64,000 nt of DNA, from contig NZ_FNOK01000001.1 of the NCBI RefSeq assembly GCF_900106995.1, forward strand, positions 186,001 through 250,000. The letters run 5' to 3'. This document shows, piece after piece, positions 19,500-28,708 of the stretch. This DNA is from Saccharopolyspora shandongensis (GTDB lineage Bacteria > Actinomycetota > Actinomycetes > Mycobacteriales > Pseudonocardiaceae). Under the pieces are notes generated by a model that saw nothing but the letters and a program-made list of their open reading frames with translations, searched no databases and had not been told where the DNA came from. Positions within the stretch are counted from its first letter, which is position 1. Every line of letters begins with the position of its first letter. Both the position numbers and the translations under genes were made by a program.

Positions 19500-21869
19500 C
19501 TAGATGAGGCCTCGGTGCTGGAGGTAGCGGAACACTGCTATACCGGGGAGGACCGGCAGCCAGTACGTCAGCAGGCGGGAGATCAGCACTCCGGTGATCG
19601 CCGCCGTCGCCGGCACGCCCATGGCTCCGAGGCCCGCGAGCAGCACCGCCTCGACCGCGCCCAGCCCGCCGGGCGAGGGCACCAGGTGCCCGAGGGTGTT
19701 GCCGATGATGAACACGACCGTCACGGCCGTCCAGGAGAAGTCCGAGTGCAGCGCGGCCAGCGACGCGGCCAGGCCCAGCCCCGACACCACGAGGTAACCC
19801 AACGCCCCGCCGAAGAGCTGGAGCGCGCGGACCGGGTGGCGCAGCGTCTCCACCAGTTCCCGGCCGACCTCCAGCGACGGCGCGACGATCCGGCGGCGGC
19901 CGAACGGCGAGGCGATCACGGCCGCCGCGACCACCACGACCGCGGCGGTGCCGACCAGCACCGGCCAGCCGGTCGGGATCGACAGGTTGGTGAACGTGCC
20001 GGACAGGCCGACCGCGAACACGCCGATCACGGCCACCACGAACGCCACCGCCCCGGTGCCCGCCTGGTTCAGCAGCGTCACCCCGACCGCCAGCGGCCGC
20101 CGCAGCCCGAGGCGTTCCATGTAGACCACGTTGATGCCGAAGAACCCGGCGCCGCCGGGCGTGGTGCGCCCGGTGAACGCGGCCGCCATCTGCACCAGGA
20201 ACGTCCGCCAGAACGGCAGCGGGATCCGGCTGGAGCCCTGCACGGAGATGGACGACAGCAGGATCGCGACGAACCCGGTCACGACCGCCACCGCCAGCCA
20301 GGCCCAGTTGGCGTGCTGCACCGCCGTGAGCACCTCGCCCATGCTGGACAGCTCCGGGAGCAGCAGGTACACCGCAGCGGCGATGAGCAGCAGGCCGATC
20401 ACGGTGATCGGGCGGACCGGCGAGCGGAAGCCCGGGATCGGCAGGCCCAGCCCGTCCGCCAGGGTTTCGCGCAGCTCGGCCAGCAGGAAGCGCCCGCGCT
20501 GCGCCTGGTTCCTGATGCGTCGCGGCAGCGCCAGCGGCACCAGGTTCCGCAGCGCCGCCGCGAGCTGCTCCGCGGGCAGCGAGACGATCGCGCTTCGCAC
20601 CGCGCGCTCGGTGCCGACCGCCGCCGCCATCGACACCAGCGCCTCGGCCAGGTCCTGGGCGAGGCGCGCCGAGTCCGCGCCCGCGTGGCTGAACGTGAAG
20701 CTGAGCAGCCACGGCCGGTTCGCACCGTCCACCAGGACGTTCTTCGCGCGCAGGTCGTGGTGGGCGATGCGGGCCTCGGCCAGGGCCGCGAGCTGCGCCC
20801 AGATCGCGGCGAGCAGCTCGTCGTCGATCTCGTCGCCGCGCAGCTCCGACAACCGGCGCCCGGGCACCTGGCGGACCACCAGCAGCGCGGGGGCGTGCTT
20901 GACGTCGCAGGCCAGCACGACCTGCGGGGTGCGCACCCCGGCCCGTTCGGCGAGCAGGGTAACGTAGGCCTCGTGCTCCACCTCGTGGTGCGGCGTCGAC
21001 AGGCGCGGCTCGTCCTGGACGTCGAGCAGCGTGAGCAGGCGCTTGATCTTGTACCAGGGCCCGGCACGGCGGCTCATCCGCCGCACCACCTTCGCGCGCA
21101 GCGTCCACCCCACCGTGGTGCCCACGGCGAACTCCCGCGGTTCCAGCAGCCGGTGCCGCAGCGCGACGATCCAGATCGGTTCCAGTCCGGCCAGCTCCAG
21201 CTCGCCCAGGATCACCTGGCCGGAGACCTTCCGCCCCGGCGCACCCCAGACGACGTGGCAGAGCAGGCCGACGCCCCACCCCAGCAGCGCGCCGCCCACG
21301 GCGTCCAGCGGCAGGTGCCCGCCGAGGTGCACCACCGCCACCCCGACCAGCACGGCGAGCGCCCACCCGAGGTACCGCGCGGTGCGGCCCAGGTAGGGCG
21401 CGGCGACCACCGCCAGCACGGTCACGATGGCCACTTCGCCCGCCGGGAACGGGAAACCGCCCGGCGGCCCGGGAAACGGCCCGGACACCGGGCGAGCGCC
21501 CAGCACGTGCTGCATGACCCCGGCCAGCACCCAGGTCGCCGCGCCCGACACCGCGCACAGCAGCGCCACCCGGATCCAGCCGAAGTACATCGCCACCGCG
21601 GTGGCCCCGGCGATCCCGGCCCAGCCGCCGACCCAGGTGAGCACCACCCACAGCGGGTCGGTGACCGCCGGGATCTGCTCCAGCTGCTGGTAGACGGCGA
21701 GCTCGACGGGGTTGGCCGGCACCAGGACCAGCAGCACGCTCAGCGTGAGCAGCCCGCCGACGAGGCCCAGCTTGGCCAGGTCCTTCGGGCGGCGGCCGAT
21801 CGACAACCGCAGCCGGGATCTCGGGGATATCCCGGTCCCCTCGCTCGGTGACGCTCCGGTGCTGTCCAC
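19500..21869 (-). CDS. PAP2-like / pseudokinase / LPG-synthase-type flippase fusion
   Basis: A 789-residue membrane protein with three modules. Residues ~35-210 form a PAP2-like membrane part; it keeps HLGGHLPLDAVGG but the PSGH motif reads FPAGE, so phosphatase activity is doubtful. Residues ~240-470 resemble a small protein kinase: HHDLRAKNVLVD (370-381) is clear, but the DFG position reads SFTFSH, lacking the magnesium-binding Asp. Residues ~485-789 form the multi-span domain of the lysylphosphatidylglycerol-synthase membrane family, ending with GNTLGHLVPSPGGLGAVEA. The start is a GTG at 21869. It is divergent from PAC2 and upstream of metH. A role in moving or sensing a lipid-linked molecule is inference. 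Confidence 0.8.
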   Translation of the reverse strand: MDSTGASPSEGTGISPRSRLRLSIGRRPKDLAKLGLVGGLLTLSVLLVLVPANPVELAVYQQLEQIPAVTDPLWVVLTWVGGWAGIAGATAVAMYFGWIRVALLCAVSGAATWVLAGVMQHVLGARPVSGPFPGPPGGFPFPAGEVAIVTVLAVVAAPYLGRTARYLGWALAVLVGVAVVHLGGHLPLDAVGGALLGWGVGLLCHVVWGAPGRKVSGQVILGELELAGLEPIWIVALRHRLLEPREFAVGTTVGWTLRAKVVRRMSRRAGPWYKIKRLLTLLDVQDEPRLSTPHHEVEHEAYVTLLAERAGVRTPQVVLACDVKHAPALLVVRQVPGRRLSELRGDEIDDELLAAIWAQLAALAEARIAHHDLRAKNVLVDGANRPWLLSFTFSHAGADSARLAQDLAEALVSMAAAVGTERAVRSAIVSLPAEQLAAALRNLVPLALPRRIRNQAQRGRFLLAELRETLADGLGLPIPGFRSPVRPITVIGLLLIAAAVYLLLPELSSMGEVLTAVQHANWAWLAVAVVTGFVAILLSSISVQGSSRIPLPFWRTFLVQMAAAFTGRTTPGGAGFFGINVVYMERLGLRRPLAVGVTLLNQAGTGAVAFVVAVIGVFAVGLSGTFTNLSIPTGWPVLVGTAAVVVVAAAVIASPFGRRRIVAPSLEVGRELVETLRHPVRALQLFGGALGYLVVSGLGLAASLAALHSDFSWTAVTVVFIIGNTLGHLVPSPGGLGAVEAVLLAGLGAMGVPATAAITGVLISRLLTYWLPVLPGIAVFRYLQHRGLI

Positions 21870-22044
21870 TGGCTGGATCGGCTTCCCTCGGCCGCTGGCA
21901 CCCCACGGTGACTCGAGTAAAGGGTCTGGCCCCTACCTCCTCTCGTCAAACCGGAACCGGGGCTTCCGGGTGTTCGCGCGAGGCGGATGATGTTCGGCGG
22001 GGACGTCGGGCGCTCACGTCGGCGTGGCGTCGTAGGCTGGCGCC

Positions 22045-22197
22045 GTGACCGATCGCGACGCACACCTCACCGGACAACAGCGCGCCGAACTGCCCCAGCT
22101 GACCGACCCGATCGTCGTCAGCGCCTTCGAGGGCTGGAACGCTGGGCTTACACAACCGACGCGATCGAACCGCAGCTTCGGAGGGAGGTTCGCGTGA
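22045..22197 (+). pseudogene. Truncated PAC2 gene start, coupled to the intact PAC2 gene
   Basis: A 50-codon frame from the GTG at 22045 encodes AELPQLTDPIVVSAFEGWN, closely matching LPQLENPIVIAGFEGWN of the next gene. After that point a frameshift leads to a stop; read one frame over, the DNA continues AYTTDAIE, like the following part of PAC2. The TGA (22195-22197) overlaps the GTG of the intact gene. This is the 5' remnant of a second PAC2 copy, left by duplication and deletion, or a retained leader peptide. If translated it could couple expression of the intact gene. A GTG start and lack of a strong ribosome site leave translation open. Confidence 0.65.
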
Positions 22198-23081
22198 GCG
22201 AGAAGCAGGACCTTCCGCAGCTGGAGAACCCCATTGTTATTGCGGGCTTCGAGGGCTGGAACGATGCAGGCGACGCCGCCAGTTCCGCGATCGAGCACCT
22301 GCAGCTCATCTGGGACGCGGAGCCGCTCAGCGAGGTGGACCCGGACCCGTACTACGACTTCCAGGTCACCCGGCCCACGGTCAAGCTGGTGGACGGCATC
22401 ACCCGCCAGGTCTCCTGGCCGACCACGCGGCTGACGGTCTGCCGCCCGCCCGGCTGCGATCACGACGTGGTGCTGGTGCACGGCATCGAGCCGAACATGC
22501 GCTGGCGGGCGTTCTGCGCCGAGCTCGTCGAGCAGATCGAGCGGATCGGTGCCCGCACCGTGGTCACCCTCGGCGCTCTGCTCGCGGACGCGCCGCACAC
22601 CCGGCCGGTGCCGGTCAGCGGCGCGGCCTACGACACCGAGTCGGCGGCCCGCTACGGGCTGGAGCGCTCCCGCTACGAGGGCCCGACCGGGATCGTCGGC
22701 GTGTTCCAGGACGCCTGCGTGCAGGCCGGCATCCCGGCGATCTCGTTCTGGGCGGCGGTGCCGCACTACGTGTCGCAGCCGCCGTCGCCGAAGGCCACGC
22801 TGGCGCTGCTGCACCGGGTCGAGGAGGCGCTCGACGTGGAGGTGCCGCTGGGCAACCTGCCCGAGCAGGCCGAGGAGTGGGAGCAGACCGTCAGCGAGAT
22901 GGCGGAGGAGGACGAGGACGTCCGCAACTACGTCCGCGCGCTGGAGGAGCGCGGGGACGCCGAGGTCAAGCTGACCGAGGCCAGCGGGGACGCGATCGCG
23001 GCGGAGTTCGAGCGCTACCTGCGCCGCCGCGGCCCGGGCGGCCCCGGCGGCAAGGGACCGCTGGGCCCCGGACCGGGCTGA
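22194..23081 (+). CDS. PAC2-family protein (proteasome assembly chaperone-like)
   Basis: A 295-residue protein of the PAC2 family, the same position as Rv2125 in M. tuberculosis. The N-terminus NPIVIAGFEGWNDAGDAAS and the middle TVVTLGALLADAPHTRPVPV are family hallmarks. The C-terminus is acidic and then Gly/Pro-rich. Relatives in eukaryotes and archaea help assemble proteasomes. In actinobacteria the role is unproven, but the nearby pup-proteasome genes make a link plausible. GGAGGGAGG lies before the GTG at 22194. The start overlaps the stop of the truncated copy (GTGA). The gene ends just before a hairpin with a T-run at 23108-23152. Confidence 0.88.
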   Translation: MSEKQDLPQLENPIVIAGFEGWNDAGDAASSAIEHLQLIWDAEPLSEVDPDPYYDFQVTRPTVKLVDGITRQVSWPTTRLTVCRPPGCDHDVVLVHGIEPNMRWRAFCAELVEQIERIGARTVVTLGALLADAPHTRPVPVSGAAYDTESAARYGLERSRYEGPTGIVGVFQDACVQAGIPAISFWAAVPHYVSQPPSPKATLALLHRVEEALDVEVPLGNLPEQAEEWEQTVSEMAEEDEDVRNYVRALEERGDAEVKLTEASGDAIAAEFERYLRRRGPGGPGGKGPLGPGPG

Positions 23082-23107
23082 CCGGCGCTTTCGCGACCGT
23101 TGGCGAC

Positions 23108-23152
23108 AAATGGACTGGACCTTGACTCGCGTAGTGGTCTAGTCCATTTTTT
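23108..23152 (+). terminator. Intrinsic terminator after PAC2
   Basis: AAATGGACTGGACC (23108-23121) pairs with GGTCTAGTCCATTT (23136-23149) over 14 positions with one G-U, followed by a T-run. It lies 27 bp past the PAC2 stop. The right arm overlaps the DasR-like operator at 23133-23148. Confidence 0.8.
23133..23148 (+). promoter_or_regulatory. DasR-like operator (dre) before chitinase
   Basis: AGTGGTCTAGTCCATT differs at few positions from the Streptomyces DasR consensus ACTGGTCTAGACCAGT. A second related element, TGGACTGGACCT, lies 24 bp upstream (23111-23122), giving two direct repeats like those in Streptomyces chitinase promoters. It is 45 bp before the chitinase ATG. This predicts control by an N-acetylglucosamine-responsive GntR regulator. 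Confidence 0.75.
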
Positions 23153-23192
23153 GTTGTGCCCCAGATCACTTCCAACGGATCGGAGCACTCCC

Positions 23193-24293
23193 ATGCCACG
23201 GATGCGCACCGCGCTCGCCGCCCTGGTCGGCCTGGTCGGGCTGGCGCTGCCCGCCACCGCGGCGGCCGCCCCCGAACCCGCCGCGCCGGACATCCCGGCC
23301 CACTCCCTGGTCGGCTACCTGCACGCCAGCTTCGCCAACGGCTCCGGCTACGTGCGCATCGCCGACGTGCCCGCCGAATGGGACGTCATCGACCTCGCCT
23401 TCGCCGAACCCACCTCCCCCACCTCCGGCCGGCTGGAGTTCAACCGCTGCCCGGCCGCCGAATGCCCGAACGTCGAGACCGACGAGGAGTTCATCGCCGG
23501 CATCAAGGCCAAGCAGGCCGAGGGCAAGGAGGTGCTGTTGTCGGTCGGCGGCGCCAACGGGCAGGTGCGGCTGGAGACCGAGGGCGCGCGCGACGCCTTC
23601 GTCGAATCCGCCGCCGCGATCATCGACCGCTACGGCCTCGACGGCATCGACATCGACTTCGAGGGCCACTCGCTGGAGCTCGCCCCCGGGGACACGGACC
23701 TGAAGAACCCGACCACGCCGGTCGTGGTCAACCTGATCGCCGCGCTCCGGGCGCTGAACGAGCGCTACGGCCCGGACTTCGTGCTGACCATGGCTCCGGA
23801 GACGTTCTTCGTGCAGCTCGGCTACCAGCACTACGGCGGCGGTACCGGCGCCGACCCGCGTGCCGGCTCGTACCTGCCGGTGATCGACGCGCTGCGGGCG
23901 GACCTGGACCTGCTGCACGTCCAGAACTACAACTCGGGCCCGATCATGGGCCTGGACGACCAGTACCACACGATGGGCACCGCGGACTTCCACGTGGCGA
24001 TGATCGACATGCTGCTGACCGGCTTCCCGCTGGCGAAGAACCCGGACAACGCCTTCGCGCCGCTGGCGCCGGAACAGGTCGCCATCGGCCTGCCCGCGGC
24101 CAACCCGGCGGGCAACGGCTTCACCCCGGTCCCGGAGGTCCACAAGGCGCTCGACTGCCTGCGCGCGGGCACCGGCTGCGGCCCGTACCAGCCGCATGGC
24201 ACCTACCCGGCCCTGCGCGGCCTGATGGCGTGGTCGATCAACTGGGACGCCTACCACGACAACGAGTTCGCCAAGGCCCACGACGCCTACTGA
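23193..24293 (+). CDS. Secreted chitinase, glycoside hydrolase family 18
   Basis: A 366-residue GH18 enzyme that cleaves chitin. The signal peptide (MPRMRT, then a hydrophobic run to about residue 26, ATAAAA) predicts export. The catalytic motif DGIDIDFE spans residues 150-157, with Glu157 the acid. Substrate-binding strands SVGG, TMAPE and VQNYNSG follow in the right order. It has no chitin-binding module. The ATG at 23193 has GGAG upstream. The DasR-like operator just upstream links it to amino-sugar metabolism. A strong terminator (24302-24342) follows, separating it from the convergent flavoprotein gene. Confidence 0.93.
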   Translation: MPRMRTALAALVGLVGLALPATAAAAPEPAAPDIPAHSLVGYLHASFANGSGYVRIADVPAEWDVIDLAFAEPTSPTSGRLEFNRCPAAECPNVETDEEFIAGIKAKQAEGKEVLLSVGGANGQVRLETEGARDAFVESAAAIIDRYGLDGIDIDFEGHSLELAPGDTDLKNPTTPVVVNLIAALRALNERYGPDFVLTMAPETFFVQLGYQHYGGGTGADPRAGSYLPVIDALRADLDLLHVQNYNSGPIMGLDDQYHTMGTADFHVAMIDMLLTGFPLAKNPDNAFAPLAPEQVAIGLPAANPAGNGFTPVPEVHKALDCLRAGTGCGPYQPHGTYPALRGLMAWSINWDAYHDNEFAKAHDAY

Positions 24294-24301
24294 CCCGGGC
24301 G

Positions 24302-24342
24302 CCGGGCGCCTGCCGCCGAACCGCTCGGCGGCAGGCGCCCGG
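24302..24342. terminator. Bidirectional terminator, 18-bp perfect stem
   Basis: CCGGGCGCCTGCCGCCGA (24302-24319) pairs perfectly with the arm at 24325-24342 around a 5-nt loop. It lies between the convergent chitinase and flavoprotein genes, 2 bp from the latter's stop. Confidence 0.9.
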
Positions 24343-24344
24343 TG

Positions 24345-25577
24345 TCATGCGGTGAGCGATTCGAGGTAGTTCTCGGCCCCGGCCGGGTCGAGGAACCAGG
24401 ACTCGAAGTCCGCCGGGTCGTCGAAGCCGTTCGCGAAGCGGTTCCGGATCGCCGGGATCTCCACCGCCGCGCCGAGCAGCCGCAGCACGTGCGGCGGCGA
24501 CGGTTTCAGCATCGCGTTGCTCCACACCGCCACGTGCCGGGCGTAGTCCCAGAACCGGTCGAAGGTGTCCTGCATCCACTCGCGGTCGAACGGCCGGTCC
24601 GCCCGCCGCACAATGCTGTCCAAATAGGACTCCGCCGCCTTGCTCGCGCTGTTGACGCCCTGCCCCGTGACCGGATCGGTGACCACCACCGCATCCGCCA
24701 TGCCCAGCACCGCCGTCCCGGAGGGCAGCCGCGCGACCGGCTTGCGCACCACCGGGGTCACCCCGCCGGCCAGCACCGCCCGGTCGTCGGTCAGTTCCGC
24801 GTCGGCGAACCGCTCGTACTCCCACGGCAGGTGAGCGCGGAGCAGCTCCAGCATCCGCGCCCGGTGCTCCGCCGGACCCGGGCGATCGGCCCAGCAGTCC
24901 AGCGGCCCACCCGGGACGCCTTCGAAGAACAGGATGTCGCACGGCCCGCCCTCGGTGTAGCCGGGGATGACGAAGACCTCGCCCACGCCCGGCACCGAGT
25001 TGAACCGGACCAGCCCCGAATCGTCCACATCGGACGACCACGCGGCGCCGCGCAGGTAGGACACCGCCAGCGCTCGCTGCGGCTCGACGAACGGGGACCA
25101 CGCCGAGTCCCGTTCGAAGATGCGACCGAGCTCCCCGGCCCCCGCCGCGACCAGCACCAGGTCGTAGCCCCGGCTCAGCGCGTCCAGGTCCGACGCCCCG
25201 ATGTGGCGGTACTCGACGGCGCCGCCGCGCTCGGCGAAGAGCTCCAGCCAACCGGCCAGCTTCACCCGCTGGTCCACCGACTGCGCGAAGTCCGTCAGCT
25301 CGCCCCGCCAGTCCAGCACCCGGGAGCCGTCCGGGCCGCCCACCGACAGCCGCAGCCCGGTGATCTTCGGCGCCCGTTCCTCCCACAGGTTCAGGCCGCG
25401 CTCCCGTTCGTACCCGAGCGCGGTCCGGAACATGACCTGCGTGGACATGACCCGGCCGCCCCGGATCTCCGCCGGCGTCCGCGCCGAGATCAACGTCACC
25501 TCGTAGCGCAGCGCCTGCAGGCTGAGCCCCAGTTGCAACCCGGATTGTCCCGCCCCGACGATCAGGACCTTCCGCAT
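24345..25577 (-). CDS. Styrene/indole monooxygenase-like FAD protein
   Basis: A 410-residue flavoprotein of the StyA type. The FAD Rossmann motif VLIVGAGQSGLQLGLSL sits at the N-terminus. TLISARTPAEIRGGRVMSTQ is the conserved region after it, and AVLGMADAVVVTDPVTGQG is the C-terminal FAD motif. Such enzymes epoxidise styrene or indole using FADH2 supplied by a separate reductase (StyB). No reductase gene is in the window. I place the start at the ATG at 25577; a GTG 12 nt upstream (25589) with GGGAA before it is an alternative. The longer open frame starting 25712 lacks family support. Confidence 0.85.
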   Translation of the reverse strand: MRKVLIVGAGQSGLQLGLSLQALRYEVTLISARTPAEIRGGRVMSTQVMFRTALGYERERGLNLWEERAPKITGLRLSVGGPDGSRVLDWRGELTDFAQSVDQRVKLAGWLELFAERGGAVEYRHIGASDLDALSRGYDLVLVAAGAGELGRIFERDSAWSPFVEPQRALAVSYLRGAAWSSDVDDSGLVRFNSVPGVGEVFVIPGYTEGGPCDILFFEGVPGGPLDCWADRPGPAEHRARMLELLRAHLPWEYERFADAELTDDRAVLAGGVTPVVRKPVARLPSGTAVLGMADAVVVTDPVTGQGVNSASKAAESYLDSIVRRADRPFDREWMQDTFDRFWDYARHVAVWSNAMLKPSPPHVLRLLGAAVEIPAIRNRFANGFDDPADFESWFLDPAGAENYLESLTA

Positions 25578-25817
25578 CTCCCCGACCACCTTCCCTTGGT
25601 TTCCCCGAACTTCCGGGCACAACAGACCCAATCCACCATTCGTCGCAGCGGATTGGTCCATCGCTCCCAGTAACCGAGGAAGATCCAACCAGACGGGGTT
25701 GGCGAAGTCCATGCGGCATGCGGAAACGTTCTACGAGTGGTAGATACCACGCGCTGACCGGCACCTTTTGCCGGATTTCACGAATTGCGGAACCCGGATC
25801 GAACAGATCCACCAAAA

Positions 25818-25853
25818 AGTGAACGGAAGCCGAACAACCGGCTTCCGTTCACT
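25818..25853. terminator. Terminator after mshC
   Basis: AGTGAACGGAAGCCG (25818-25832) pairs perfectly with 25839-25853, and on the minus strand ACTTTTTGG supplies a T-run. It lies 20 bp past the mshC stop. Confidence 0.9.
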
Positions 25854-25873
25854 CTCCGTGTTGATCGTCGGTT

Positions 25874-27109
25874 TCAGAGCTCGACGCCGAGCAACGCGTC
25901 GACGGCGGTGCGGATCAGCCGCGGCGCGCCGCTGTCGGAACCACCGGCGGTCAGCGCCTCGTCGGCCCAGGCGTCGATCACGCTCAGCGCCTGCTGGGTG
26001 TCCAGGTCGTCGGACAGCCGCTCGCGCAGCCGCGCGAGCGTCTTCTCCGCCTCCGGAGCCGACTCCAGCGCGACGGCCTCCCGCCAGCGCGCCAGCCGCG
26101 CGGCGCCGCCGGTCAGCGCGTCCGCCGTCCACTCGCGGTCGGCGCGGTAGTGGCCGTCCAGCAGCGCCAGCCGGATGGCCATCGGGTCCACCCGGTCGCC
26201 GCGCAGCCGGGACACGAACACCAGGTTGCCCTTGGACTTCGACATCTTCTCGCCGTCCAGGCCGACCATCCCGGCGTGCACGTAGTGCTTGGCGAACGGG
26301 AACTCGCCGGTGAGCGATTCGGCGTGCGCGGCGCTGAACTCGTGGTGCGGGAAGATCAGGTCCGAGCCGCCGCCCTGCACATCGAAGCCGAGCCCGAGCC
26401 GGTTCAGCGCGATCACCGAGCACTCCAGGTGCCAGCCCGGCCGGCCGGCGCCGAGCTCGGACTCCCAGGACGGCTCGCCGTCGCGGGCGGCCCGCCACAG
26501 CAGCGCGTCCAGCGGGTGCTCCTTGCCGCTGCGATCCGGGTCGCCGCCGCGCTCACCGAAGAAGGCGAGCATGGTCGCGTCGTCGTAGTTGGACTCGTAG
26601 CCGAAGCGGCCGGAGGCCTGGTGCCGGAAGTAGATGTCGGGGTACTCGTCGTCGACCCGGTAGGCCGCGCCGGAGGCCAGCAGCTTGCCGACGGCCTCGA
26701 CGATCTCCGGGATCGACTCGACCGCGCCGACGAAGTCGGCCGGCGGCACCACCCGCAGCGCCTCCATGTCCTCGCGGAACAGCGCCGTCTCGCGCATCGC
26801 GAGCACGATCCAGTCCTCGCTGTCGCGCTCGGCGCGCTCCAGCAGCGGGTCGTCGATGTCGGTGACGTTCTGCACGTAGTGCACCTGGTGACCGTTGTCC
26901 AGCCAAACCCGGTGGACCAGGTCGAACGCCAGGTAGGTCGCGGCGTGGCCGAGATGGGTCGCGTCGTACGGCGTGATGCCGCAGACGTACATCCGCGCGA
27001 CGGGCCCGGGTTCGGTGGGCCTGATCTCACCGGCGGCGGTGTCGAAGAGGCGCAGAGGGCTTGGTGTGCCCGGCACCTGAGGCACGGGAACCGATGACCA
27101 GGGTTGCAT
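25874..27109 (-). CDS. mshC: Mycothiol ligase MshC
   Basis: ATP-dependent ligase that joins cysteine to glucosaminyl-inositol in mycothiol synthesis, the main actinobacterial thiol. The 411 residues resemble class I cysteinyl-tRNA synthetase but lack its tRNA-binding C-terminus. Visible motifs are [17 protein letters not shown] (zinc Cys and HIGH-like), [10 protein letters not shown] and the KMSKS loop EKMSKSKGN. The N-terminus [14 protein letters not shown] aligns with mycobacterial MshC, which sets the ATG at 27109. In the M. tuberculosis order it follows the PAC2 segment. The terminator at 25818 ends the transcript. Confidence 0.96.
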   Translation of the reverse strand: MQPWSSVPVPQVPGTPSPLRLFDTAAGEIRPTEPGPVARMYVCGITPYDATHLGHAATYLAFDLVHRVWLDNGHQVHYVQNVTDIDDPLLERAERDSEDWIVLAMRETALFREDMEALRVVPPADFVGAVESIPEIVEAVGKLLASGAAYRVDDEYPDIYFRHQASGRFGYESNYDDATMLAFFGERGGDPDRSGKEHPLDALLWRAARDGEPSWESELGAGRPGWHLECSVIALNRLGLGFDVQGGGSDLIFPHHEFSAAHAESLTGEFPFAKHYVHAGMVGLDGEKMSKSKGNLVFVSRLRGDRVDPMAIRLALLDGHYRADREWTADALTGGAARLARWREAVALESAPEAEKTLARLRERLSDDLDTQQALSVIDAWADEALTAGGSDSGAPRLIRTAVDALLGVEL

Positions 27110-27649
27110 GCATCCGACCTTAAACGCCCGGGGCCGGTGGACGCCCCCACCCGGGTCATCGGCAGTATCACATCGTGGGAAGATCGGCCGCCCGCCGACG
27201 CGGACGCGGAAACCAGATCTTGTCGGAACTATTCGGATTCCGGCCAGGAACTTACCAAATCCGACGCCGGAAAAGATCAATTAGACGGCCCGCGAAACCG
27301 GTCGAAACAACGCATATCCACGCGCCGTGATCATGTGAAATCGCCGCGTCGCACCGCCGCCGCCGAGGTGGGATCATTCAGTTGTAAAAGTTGAATATTC
27401 GCACGTCAGAGGACCGGCAATAACCCAGCCATCCGGCCGCGAACTCTAAATAGAACGCCCGTACCGCGATCAAGTCCGCGCCCGAATGACTGGACAAGGC
27501 CAACTCACTACGTATGATCAATGCCCGCACGAAAGGACTCGAACGCGAATCCGCGGCCCGCCTGAATTGATCGGCCGGATCCGGCGATTCACGCGGCCCC
27601 CGGCGCCCGGGCGAAGCTCCCGGCACCGGCGAAGCAGTGGAGGCGATCG
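27110..27649. other. Long intergenic region before proVWX
   Basis: About 540 bp with noticeably lower GC than its neighbours between about 27200 and 27560. It separates mshC (minus) from proV (plus) and should hold both promoters, including the likely osmotic control of proVWX. I see no ORF, tRNA or strong hairpin. Confidence 0.6.
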
Positions 27650-28708
27650 GTGACATCGGTACGCGTGGAACGGCTCTACAAGATCTTCGGGCCGCAACCG
27701 ACGGAGCTAGTTCGCCGCCTGGAGGCGGGAGCCGACCAGCAGGAGCTCAACGCGGCGGGCGCCACCGCCGCGGTGGTGGACGCGTCGTTCGACGTCAAGG
27801 AGGGCGAGACCTTCGTCGTCATGGGGCTGTCCGGCTCCGGCAAGTCGACGCTGATCCGGATGCTCAACGGGCTGCTCACACCCACCTCGGGCAGCGTCCT
27901 CGTCGACGACGAGGACATCACCGGGATGTCCGCCGCGGCGTTGCGCGCGATGCGGCAGCAGAAGATGAGCATGGTGTTCCAGCACTTCGCCCTGTTCCCG
28001 CACCGCACCGTGCTGGACAACGCCGGCTACGGGCTGCAGATCCGGGGCGCGAGCAAGCCCGAGATCGCCGAACAGGCGCGCGAGGCGCTGAACATGGTGG
28101 GGCTGGAGGGCTGGGAGGACCGCTACCCCCAGCAGCTCTCCGGCGGCATGCGGCAACGCGTCGGGCTCGCCCGCGCCCTGGCGGCGCAGACCGACGTGCT
28201 GCTGATGGACGAGGCGTTCAGCGCGCTGGACCCGCTGATCAAGCGGGAGATGCAGGACCAGCTGCTCAACCTCAACGCCAAGCTCGCCAAGACCATCATC
28301 TTCATCACCCACGACCTGAACGAGGCGATGCGGCTCGGCGACCGCATCGCGATGATGCGGGCGGGCCGGATCGTGCAGATCGGCACCGCCGAGCAGATCC
28401 TCAACGAGCCCGCGGACGACTACGTCGCCACGTTCGTCAAGGACGTCGACCGCAGCCGGGTGCTCACCGCGGCATCCATCGCCGAGCCGCCGGGCACCGC
28501 GCCGCCCGACGGGGAACCGGTGCCCGCCGACACCCCGATGAAGGACCTGTTCGTGCGGATGAGCGCCCGCGCGGCACCGGTCCCGGTGGTCGACGAGCAG
28601 CAGCGGGTGATCGGCGTGGTCACCCCGGCCGCGGTGTTCGAGGCCCTGTGCCGCGAGGCCAGGGTGCCCGGCGCCGCGCCCGCGATCGAGGAGGCGTCCG
28701 ATGTCTGA
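27650..28708 (+). CDS. proV: Glycine betaine/proline ABC importer, ATPase
   Basis: ATPase of an osmoprotectant importer (ProV/OpuAA type), 352 residues. The N-terminal extension RLYKIFGPQP is typical. Walker A is GLSGSGKST (Lys65), signature LSGGMRQRV, Walker B VLLMDEAFSALD. After residue ~275 a CBS-like region (PMKDLFVRMSARAAPVPVVD) could sense ionic strength, as in OpuA. The GTG at 27650 has GGAGG spaced 6 nt upstream. It overlaps proW by 8 bp and proX follows, so the three form one transcript ending at the terminator at 30558. Confidence 0.94.
   Translation: MTSVRVERLYKIFGPQPTELVRRLEAGADQQELNAAGATAAVVDASFDVKEGETFVVMGLSGSGKSTLIRMLNGLLTPTSGSVLVDDEDITGMSAAALRAMRQQKMSMVFQHFALFPHRTVLDNAGYGLQIRGASKPEIAEQAREALNMVGLEGWEDRYPQQLSGGMRQRVGLARALAAQTDVLLMDEAFSALDPLIKREMQDQLLNLNAKLAKTIIFITHDLNEAMRLGDRIAMMRAGRIVQIGTAEQILNEPADDYVATFVKDVDRSRVLTAASIAEPPGTAPPDGEPVPADTPMKDLFVRMSARAAPVPVVDEQQRVIGVVTPAAVFEALCREARVPGAAPAIEEASDV

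Noticed and set aside
15892-21906. A 2004-codon open frame across metH and the fusion gene
   Set aside because: MetH starts at 19434; the upper part is a shadow of the flippase fusion, read in a different frame.
27110-27649. Hidden small gene or RNA in the long gap before proV
   Set aside because: No frame with a ribosome site and no strong stem-loop; best read as promoter sequence.
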